Source of the DNA: Bacilli bacterium
GTDB lineage: Bacteria; Bacillota_I; Bacilli_A; RF39; UBA660
Length of the DNA: 13,945 bases
NCBI GenBank assembly: GCA_900772445.1
Contig: CAAHEL010000081.1
Coordinates: forward strand, 1-13,945
Reading direction: 5' to 3'
Part shown: positions 6,673 to 12,062 of the stretch, one piece after another
Numbering within the stretch: position 1 is the first letter of the stretch
Layout of the letters: the number at the start of each line of letters is the position of its first letter
Translations under genes and position numbers: made by a program
Notes under the pieces: generated by a model
Database searches by the model: none
Told to the model about the DNA's origin: nothing
Seen by the model: the letters and a program-made list of their open reading frames with translations, nothing else

Positions 6673-7590
6673 ATGAGTTTTGAAAATGAAATGTCTCGTG
6701 CAATTGAAGGACATAAGATTAGAAAAAAGTTACACGATGTTGGTGCATTTCCGTTAATTGGTCCAACAGGTCCAAAGGGTGAGAGAGGGTTACAGGGCCC
6801 GAAGGGAGAAATTGGTCCAACTGGTCCAGCAGGTAGTGGTCTTAATATATTGGGAACATATAATTCTTATGATGAATTAATTAATAATCATCCAATTGGT
6901 AATTTAGGGGACTGTTATCTTGTTAATGGAACAATGTATGTTTGGGATACTTCTTCGAATGCTTGGAGTAATGTAGGTAATATTCAGGTACCAACTGGTT
7001 TATCAGAAAAAATTGTTATTAGTGATACTAAAACAGGGAAAGCTGGTACTTTAGCAAGTGTTGTTGATGATTTTGATGGTGAAGTACATAGGTTAGAATT
7101 TGTTATTCCAAGAGGAAGTGATGGAAAGCAAGGTCCACCTGGTTCTTCGGTTGATACTCCAACTAGTTATGATGGTGTTTTGTTTGCTAGTTTTGCTCAA
7201 GCAAATTATTCTAAAATTATGACTTTTCAAGAATTAATAGAAATACCAGAAGTTAATGATTATTTTGAATTAACTGATAATACTAATATTACTTTGAAAA
7301 ATCCTGGTATTTATGAAATTACTCTTTGTGGTCAAATATCTGGTGTTGATCAAAGTCACGGTGCTATTTTTTATTTGTCTGATACTAATGGAGCAGTAAT
7401 ACAAGATCTTTCTTTTGAGGTTAAGGCTGGTACTACTACTAGAATGGATTGTTCGGAATTAATACTTACTAAAATAAATACTTCTACTACTTTATATGTG
7501 CGTTGTGGTATTATTGGTGATAGTAGCACTGCTAATATTGATTTTACTAATGTTAATTTAATGATTAAAAAGTATCATACTACTATATAG
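6673..7590 (+). CDS. Collagen-like surface protein with C-terminal beta-rich domain
   Basis: 305 aa, no signal peptide and no membrane segment. Residues 1-29 form a charged lead-in. Residues 30-54 are Gly-X-Y triplets (GPT, GPK, GER, GLQ, GPK, GEI, GPT, GPA), able to form a short collagen-type triple helix. Residues ~57-106 (LGTYNSYDEL, GDCYLVNGTMYVWD) match a small domain often joined to collagen repeats in phage tail fibres and Firmicutes surface proteins. A second short run, GSDGKQGPPG, lies near 150. The C-terminal ~130 residues (ITLKNPGIYEITLCGQISG onward) look like the C1q/TNF-like trimer domain of BclA-type exosporium glycoproteins. GAGGTGA (6663-6669) precedes the ATG. Exosporium, tail-fibre and adhesin roles are all possible; lack of phage neighbours argues against a prophage gene. 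Confidence 0.75.
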   Translation: MSFENEMSRAIEGHKIRKKLHDVGAFPLIGPTGPKGERGLQGPKGEIGPTGPAGSGLNILGTYNSYDELINNHPIGNLGDCYLVNGTMYVWDTSSNAWSNVGNIQVPTGLSEKIVISDTKTGKAGTLASVVDDFDGEVHRLEFVIPRGSDGKQGPPGSSVDTPTSYDGVLFASFAQANYSKIMTFQELIEIPEVNDYFELTDNTNITLKNPGIYEITLCGQISGVDQSHGAIFYLSDTNGAVIQDLSFEVKAGTTTRMDCSELILTKINTSTTLYVRCGIIGDSSTANIDFTNVNLMIKKYHTTI

Positions 7591-7599
7591 TTATTAGTT

Positions 7600-7622
7600 A
7601 GAGAAATTTATTTTCTCTTTTT
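7600..7622 (+). terminator. Terminator after the collagen-like gene
   Basis: AGAGAAA (7600-7606) pairs with TTTCTCT (7612-7618) around a 5-nt loop and is followed by a T run. It lies 10 nt after the stop codon. Confidence 0.7.
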
Positions 7623-7663
7623 TACTACTTTTTTGTATAATTTTAGTATTTGTTAGTAAATTA

Positions 7664-7692
7664 TTGAACTATCATTATTCATTTGTTATAAT
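7664..7692 (+). promoter_or_regulatory. Promoter of the tandem-module/glycosidase operon
   Basis: TTGAAC (7664-7669), exactly 17 nt, TATAAT (7687-7692), with an extended -10 (TGTTATAAT). It is the best promoter in the window, with both hexamers good and the TG present. Confidence 0.75.
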
Positions 7693-7713
7693 TAATTTAA
7701 AGTGGGTAGTATT

Positions 7714-8928
7714 ATGAAGAAAAGTGAAATAAGAAAAAAGGAAAGAATTATTTTTTGTTTGATATGTTTATTTATATTTGTTTTTATTATAGGATTATTT
7801 TTATTTAAGTATTTAAAATCTAGTGATTTATCTAATGATAAGGATATTAGTAGTTTAAATTTAGATAGTAATGATTTTTATAATAGTAATGATACGATAA
7901 TATTTAAGGGAGAAAATCCTAATAATTATTTAAGATATTTAAATATTTTATGGAGAATTATTAGTATTAATAAAGATGGTTCTTATGAAATAGTTATGGA
8001 TAGTTATGTTAATATTTTATCTAATAAGAATCGTAATGTTAATAAATATTTGAATGATATATTTTTAAAAAATATTAATAAGGATGATATAATTAAGACT
8101 TCTTATTGTTTAGATAATGTTAATGATATTAATATAAGTAAATGTGATAATATTTCTTTATCTGATTATGTTAGGGTTCCTAGTATTGAGGAAGTAGTTA
8201 ATTCAATAGAAAATGGTAAGAGTTATTTATTTGGTAATTTATATTGGTTAAATAATAGTTCTTCGGATGGTGTTTATGTTTTAAATAATGAAAATATTGC
8301 TAGGGTATCTGGGGAAGAATTCTATCAGGTTAGACCTGTAATTAGGCTTAAGAGTACAATTAATATTAGTAATGGGTCTGGGTCTAAAGATAATCCTTAT
8401 GTTGTTACTAGTAGTGATTATTTAAAACTTGGTAGTTATGTTAAATTAGATAATGATATTTGGACTATATATGATATTGAAAAGGATAAGATTGGTTTAT
8501 CTTTAAGTAATGGTTTAAGTAATTTAGAGATATATGGAAATAGTAATAAGTTTGATGTTAATGAAAAGGATAATATTGCTAATTATTTGAATAATGAGTA
8601 TTTAGATAGTTTATCTTATAAGGATAGTATTGTTTATTCTGAATGGTGTATTGGTAGTTATAATGATGATTATAATAGTGTTTGTGATAGTAAGATTAAA
8701 TCTAAAATTGGAATGCTTAGTATAATAGATTTAAAGTTTAATTATGATGATAAGATGTTTTATTTGATTACTCCTTCTTCTGATTATGTTTATTTATATA
8801 ATAGTGATGAATATTTATCTAAATCTAATATGGCAAGAAAAATAGTACCAACGATATATATTAATAATAAAAAGATAATTAGTGGTGATGGGACAAAAGA
8901 TAATCCTTACATCTTGGAGGTAGAGTAA
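7714..8928 (+). CDS. Membrane-anchored protein with two copies of an extracellular module
   Basis: 404 aa from the ATG at 7714 (a GTG at 7702 would overlap the weak GTGGGT Shine-Dalgarno). N terminus: basic residues, then one membrane helix at about 11-33, so the rest is probably outside. Residues ~62-232 and ~237-404 repeat one pattern: an ILWRII or DIWTIY strand, a YLN segment, a Cys pair spaced CX11C (132/144 and 312/324), VRPVI or VPTIY, and a closing G-S/T-KDNPY (224-229 and 394-399). The GDGTKDNPYIL ending is common in surface proteins of gut Firmicutes (DUF6273-like), but I cannot name a function. The equal Cys spacing suggests one disulfide per module. The stop overlaps the next ATG by one base (TAATG), so the two genes are an operon. 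Confidence 0.7.
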   Translation: MKKSEIRKKERIIFCLICLFIFVFIIGLFLFKYLKSSDLSNDKDISSLNLDSNDFYNSNDTIIFKGENPNNYLRYLNILWRIISINKDGSYEIVMDSYVNILSNKNRNVNKYLNDIFLKNINKDDIIKTSYCLDNVNDINISKCDNISLSDYVRVPSIEEVVNSIENGKSYLFGNLYWLNNSSSDGVYVLNNENIARVSGEEFYQVRPVIRLKSTINISNGSGSKDNPYVVTSSDYLKLGSYVKLDNDIWTIYDIEKDKIGLSLSNGLSNLEIYGNSNKFDVNEKDNIANYLNNEYLDSLSYKDSIVYSEWCIGSYNDDYNSVCDSKIKSKIGMLSIIDLKFNYDDKMFYLITPSSDYVYLYNSDEYLSKSNMARKIVPTIYINNKKIISGDGTKDNPYILEVE

Positions 8929-9926
8929 TGAGGAAGTTAACTATATTTAGTGCAATTATGACTTTATTTATTGTAATTGGTATTGTTCTTATTTATTCAT
9001 TAAAATTTATAATTATTGATGTTTTGATAGATAATAATAAGTTAAGATTAGCATCTGCTTTATATGGTGAAGATGCTGTATTAGAAAAGATATCTAAAAA
9101 TGATTATATTAGTGTAGTTAGTAAGGGTAGTAGTTCTAATATTTATGTTGATAAGATAGAAAAAGAGGAAAAGATTAAGAATAGTTATGAAGAAGAAATT
9201 TTGTCTAAAGATAAGGGTAATAGGAATTATAAGATAATAAATTTAAAGATAAATGGTTATAAGAGTTATTTAGTTGCTATATATGACCCGTCAAAAATTA
9301 AATTAGTTAGTTCAAAAGGATTTAACCAACATAATACAGGTCAACAGACTGTTAAGGAAATATGTGAAAGATATAAAGGAATGGTATGTGTTAATGGTGG
9401 TGGATTTGTTGATTATGGTACTGGTTCAGATATTCCTTATGGTGTAGTAATTGAAGATGGAAAGATTACTTGGGAAGAGGATGGTGTATTTAGTATTGTT
9501 GGTTTTAATAAGTCTAATGAATTAGTTTTACTTAAGTCTACTGGTAAGGAAGCATTAGAAAATGGTGTTAGGGATGCATTAGTTTTTGAACCTTTTTTGA
9601 TTTCTGATGGTGAAATACTTGTTGATAAAAATGAATCAGTTGGTGGATTTTTAGGTGCTGCAAGGGTTGCTATAGCACAAAGAAAAGATGGTATTGTGTT
9701 ATTTCTTGTTACTGATGGAATGCATTCGAAAGGGCCAACTGTATATCAAGTAGCGGAAACTTTAAAAAAATATGGTGCTTGGACTGCTGCTAATTTAGAT
9801 GGTGGGGCATCTAGTAGTTTGGTTATTAATAATAAACTTATAAATAACCCAATAAATATATATGGACAACCTGTTAACTATGGTAATGGTCGTAGAGTAG
9901 TTACTGGTTTTGGATTTGTTAAGTAA
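8928..9926 (+). CDS. Phosphodiester glycosidase family protein (NAGPA/DUF2233 type), membrane-anchored
   Basis: 332 aa. One N-terminal membrane helix (about 6-30), a charged stalk (~65-98), then the NAGPA-type domain: YLVAIYDPSKIKLV (~114-127), VNGGGF (155-160), ARVAIAQRKDG (245-255), VTDGMHSKGPT (261-271), ANLDGGASSSLV (288-299) and the closing GRRVVTGFGF (321-330). The family includes the human lysosomal enzyme that removes GlcNAc from GlcNAc-phospho-mannose and bacterial proteins tied to exopolysaccharide or teichoic-acid metabolism, so cleavage of a sugar-phosphodiester at the cell surface is likely; the substrate is not shown. GGAGG (8917-8921) precedes the ATG, within the end of the upstream gene. 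Translational coupling to the tandem-module protein suggests a joint surface role. No clear terminator follows. Confidence 0.85.
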   Translation: MRKLTIFSAIMTLFIVIGIVLIYSLKFIIIDVLIDNNKLRLASALYGEDAVLEKISKNDYISVVSKGSSSNIYVDKIEKEEKIKNSYEEEILSKDKGNRNYKIINLKINGYKSYLVAIYDPSKIKLVSSKGFNQHNTGQQTVKEICERYKGMVCVNGGGFVDYGTGSDIPYGVVIEDGKITWEEDGVFSIVGFNKSNELVLLKSTGKEALENGVRDALVFEPFLISDGEILVDKNESVGGFLGAARVAIAQRKDGIVLFLVTDGMHSKGPTVYQVAETLKKYGAWTAANLDGGASSSLVINNKLINNPINIYGQPVNYGNGRRVVTGFGFVK

Positions 9927-9992
9927 TATTTATATATATTTGACATTTTTATAAATTAATTTAATTATTAATGTAAATAATAGGTATATTCA

Positions 9993-10022
9993 TTGATTTT
10001 TTTACTTTATTTGTTATACAAT
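9993..10022 (+). promoter_or_regulatory. Possible promoter of the lipoprotein-flavoprotein operon
   Basis: TTGATT (9993-9998), 18 nt, TACAAT (10017-10022). The region is extremely AT-rich and other -10 readings are possible, for example TATAAT at 10022-10027 shifted without a matching -35. Three TTGTTAT copies (10011, 10027, 10045) lie over and after it. Confidence 0.35.
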
Positions 10023-10077
10023 ATAATTGTTATTTATGTGAGAATTGTTATTATTTTTGTGGAAAGTGGGGTTATAG

Positions 10078-10674
10078 ATGAATAAAAAGAAATTAGAAGA
10101 ATTAAAAGTGCGATTAATTGCTTTGGGGTTAGCTGGAGTATTAATTAGCACTACAGGGTGTGAAAAAACAAAGAGTAAAACTGCTGTTTATAATAGTAGT
10201 CCTAGTAGTGAAATCTCTTTAGGAAAGGAAATACCTTCGAAGTATTCTAGATCTAATAATTATTATTCAATAGTAGTTAGAGATGGTAAGAATTTAAAGC
10301 TTTATAATAGTAAGAATATTTGTTTATTTATTGATAAGGAAACTTATGAAGTTAGTGAGTATCTTTATAATAATAATGTATCCGTTTTTGGAGGATTAGA
10401 ATTATATGATTTAGAGAGTGAAATGATGTATGTTTACTCAGATGGTATTTGTATTAATTATAATCTTGACTATTATAAAGATTTAATAGATAATAGTTAC
10501 CGTGTTTATTTTAACGATTTAGATAATTATATTTCAGATATTGTTCTTGATGGATATTATTCTTTGGAAGATATAAGAAGAATTGAAGGTACAATAGTAG
10601 AACAATTAAAAGAAAATGAAGTAGTTAAGGGTAATGTTAAAGTTAGATATTATAAATTTGGAGGTACTTTATGA
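10078..10674 (+). CDS. Predicted small lipoprotein, function unknown
   Basis: 198 aa. A basic N terminus (MNKKKLEELKVR) is followed by a hydrophobic stretch 13-24 and STTGC with Cys at 28. This resembles a lipobox, but the -3 residue is Thr, not Leu/Val, so lipidation is probable and not certain. The mature part begins with a Ser/Lys-rich linker, then a Tyr-, Asn- and Asp-rich globular region with no motif I recognise; the end (KVRYYKFGGTL) is basic. The Shine-Dalgarno is unusual: GGAAAGTGGGG (10061-10071), as at 7701. The stop TGA overlaps the next start in ATGA, giving tight coupling with the flavoprotein gene. That stop also shows that UGA terminates translation in this organism. Confidence 0.6.
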   Translation: MNKKKLEELKVRLIALGLAGVLISTTGCEKTKSKTAVYNSSPSSEISLGKEIPSKYSRSNNYYSIVVRDGKNLKLYNSKNICLFIDKETYEVSEYLYNNNVSVFGGLELYDLESEMMYVYSDGICINYNLDYYKDLIDNSYRVYFNDLDNYISDIVLDGYYSLEDIRRIEGTIVEQLKENEVVKGNVKVRYYKFGGTL

Positions 10675-11237
10675 AAGTATTATTAGTTAATGGAAGTCCA
10701 CATAAGAATGGTGAAACTTATACAGCATTATCAATTGTGGAAGAAAGTTTAAAAGAAAATGAAATAGATGTTGAATGGTTTTGGATAGGAAATAAACCAG
10801 TAAGAGGTTGTATTGGATGCGGAGGCTGTTCTCTTAAGCATAGATGTGTATTTAATGATGATGTTGCTAATCAATTATTAGAAAAAATGATTGAAGCAGA
10901 CGGAATAATTATTGGTACACCAGTTTATTTTTCTGGTCCAAATGGGGCTTTAACTGCGGTTTTGGATAGGGTATTTTATGCCGGTCAATCTTATGGAAAT
11001 TTATTTGTAGGAAAACCTGCTTCAGCAATTGCTACAATGTATAGGTCTGGTGCTAATCACGCTGTAGATAGAATTAATAAGTATTTTGCATATAATAGTA
11101 TGCCAATAGTAACTGGAAATTATTGGGGATTTAAGTTTGGAGATGATTCTTTTGTTCCTAATGATAAGAAGGGTAGAAATACTATGCGTTCTATTGGTAA
11201 AAATATGGCAGATATGTTAAAGAAATTGAATAATTAG
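10671..11237 (+). CDS. Flavodoxin-fold NAD(P)H-dependent oxidoreductase with CX2CX2CX5C motif
   Basis: 188 aa of the NADPH-dependent FMN reductase/iron-sulfur flavoprotein group. The phosphate-binding loop NGSPHKNGETYTAL is at 7-20; GTPVYFSGPNGALTAVLDRVF (from 99) is the typical FMN-binding second loop. Cys 47, 50, 53 and 59 form CX2CX2CX5C, within the CX2CX2CX4-7C pattern known to bind a [4Fe-4S] cluster in archaeal Isf proteins. An electron-transfer or redox-defence role using FMN and perhaps a cluster is inferred; the electron donor is unknown. No signal peptide, so cytoplasmic, which makes its ATGA coupling with a predicted lipoprotein gene notable. The Shine-Dalgarno is GGAGG (10661-10665). 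A hairpin terminator follows. Confidence 0.85.
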   Translation: MKVLLVNGSPHKNGETYTALSIVEESLKENEIDVEWFWIGNKPVRGCIGCGGCSLKHRCVFNDDVANQLLEKMIEADGIIIGTPVYFSGPNGALTAVLDRVFYAGQSYGNLFVGKPASAIATMYRSGANHAVDRINKYFAYNSMPIVTGNYWGFKFGDDSFVPNDKKGRNTMRSIGKNMADMLKKLNN

Positions 11238-11268
11238 TAATTATAATTAGTAATAAAATAATAATAAA

Positions 11269-11309
11269 AGAGATAATAAATACCAAGTGAATGTGTATTT
11301 ATTCTTTTT
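11269..11309 (+). terminator. Terminator after the flavoprotein gene
   Basis: AATAAATAC (11275-11283) pairs with GTATTTATT (11295-11303) around an 11-nt loop; the stem can extend through AAAGAG/CTTTTT with a small bulge, and a T run follows (11305-11309). It lies about 35 nt after the stop. Confidence 0.7.
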
Positions 11310-11312
11310 GTT

Positions 11313-11329
11313 TTACAAATATGTTGTAA
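11313..11329. promoter_or_regulatory. Second copy of the 17-bp dyad (candidate operator)
   Basis: TTACAA-ATATG-TTGTAA, extended by TT and AA to 8-bp arms (11311-11331). It differs from the csp dyad (5422-5438) only in two spacer bases. It lies between the flavoprotein terminator and the promoters of the next gene, and no T run follows, so it is not a terminator. Confidence 0.4.
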
Positions 11330-11341
11330 AAAAGATAGATT

Positions 11342-11384
11342 TGGTATAAAAAAAGTGATTATTTTTTTGAAAAAGTGATATAAT
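11342..11384 (+). promoter_or_regulatory. Promoter region of the small charged protein, with 10-bp direct repeat
   Basis: Two extended -10 elements are present: TGGTATAAA (11342-11350) and TGATATAAT (11376-11384); neither has a good -35 at 17 nt. AAAAAGTGAT occurs twice, at 11350-11359 and 11370-11379, with starts 20 bp apart, the second running into the downstream -10. The downstream element, about 30 nt before the ATG, is the more likely start. Confidence 0.5.
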
Positions 11385-11416
11385 TATTGATGCACGAATT
11401 TTAAGGAGGGTAATGT

Positions 11417-11974
11417 ATGATTAAGAGTTATGATGTAGATGGTAGTTTATCTAATGAAGATAGATATAAAAAAATTATTAATTATCTTTCATATGAAAAG
11501 GATAAGGGTAGTATGTTTTTTGGTATGATTTTAAAAAAGGCAATTAATGATGCAAAAAAATATGGTATTATCGTTTCTAGGGAAAAGGTAATTAGCGATA
11601 TTGAAAAGAAGGAAAAGAAACAAGATTTTTATTTAAATGAAGAAGTAGAAAAGAAAAGAAGTTCTGTTAATGGTAATTCTAATGAAATGCTTATACAACA
11701 ATTAAAGCAAGTTAAGGGAAATATTAATACTTTGTTTAATTTAGATGAAAATGATAAAGTTATAGTTAGTGAATCTAATAGTGAATTATCAAATGAAAAG
11801 GAAGAACTAATAAACAAAATTATTTCTGTAATGGATAATAATGAATTACAAGTTGTTCCTTTGCAAGATTTAAAGGATTATTTTAGTTATATGTCATTAG
11901 ATGAATTAAATGATGTGTTAGATAGATATTTAAATAAAGATAAGCTAGTTGTGCGTAAATTAAAAAAATACTAA
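11417..11974 (+). CDS. Hypothetical charged protein
   Basis: 185 aa, not recognised. It begins after an excellent Shine-Dalgarno (AAGGAGGG, 11403-11410). No signal peptide, no membrane segment, no Cys and no Trp. The first ~80 residues are helix-prone and Lys/Glu-rich (a basic KKEKKQ cluster near 63), the middle (~84-125) is Asn/Ser-rich and probably flexible, and the C-terminal ~55 residues alternate helices (ELINKIISVMDNNE, LQDLKDYFSYM, LDELNDVLDRYL) and end in a basic KLVVRKLKKY, a shape that could be a small winged-helix-like or protein-binding domain. That is a guess from pattern only. It is monocistronic, with its own promoter and a terminator at its stop codon. Cytoplasmic location is likely. 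Confidence 0.65.
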   Translation: MIKSYDVDGSLSNEDRYKKIINYLSYEKDKGSMFFGMILKKAINDAKKYGIIVSREKVISDIEKKEKKQDFYLNEEVEKKRSSVNGNSNEMLIQQLKQVKGNINTLFNLDENDKVIVSESNSELSNEKEELINKIISVMDNNELQVVPLQDLKDYFSYMSLDELNDVLDRYLNKDKLVVRKLKKY

Positions 11975-11999
11975 TTTTGTTGTAAAGTTAGTATTTTTT
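11963..11999 (+). terminator. Terminator overlapping the stop of the charged protein gene
   Basis: Perfect 12-bp stem: AAAAAATACTAA (11963-11974) with TTAGTATTTTTT (11988-11999), 13-nt loop. The stop codon TAA (11972-11974) is the last part of the left arm and the right arm ends in the T run. Confidence 0.8.
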
Positions 12000-12031
12000 G
12001 TTTGAAAAAATCTATGTATTTAATAAAATAA

Positions 12032-12040
12032 TGTTATAAT
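12032..12040 (+). promoter_or_regulatory. Extended -10 promoter of the large hypothetical gene
   Basis: TGTTATAAT, with the hexamer at 12035-12040 and TG at 12032-12033. A TTGAAA at 12002-12007 is too far away (27 nt) to be its -35. Expected transcript start is near 12047, at the AAGGA Shine-Dalgarno (12048-12052), so the leader is only about 16 nt. Confidence 0.5.
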
Positions 12041-12062
12041 ATGTATGAAGGATAGTGATATT

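Noticed and set aside
7702..7704. GTG as start of the tandem-module gene
   Set aside because: It lies within the likely ribosome-binding sequence; the ATG at 7714 is followed by the basic residues expected before the membrane helix.
11629..11817. 62-codon open frame on the minus strand
   Set aside because: Antisense to the charged hypothetical gene; Ser/Leu/Phe-rich as expected for the reverse of Lys/Glu/Asn codons.
11968..11984. Possible third TTACAA-N5-TTGTAA dyad
   Set aside because: The left half (TACTAA) does not match, and the segment belongs to the terminator stem and loop.
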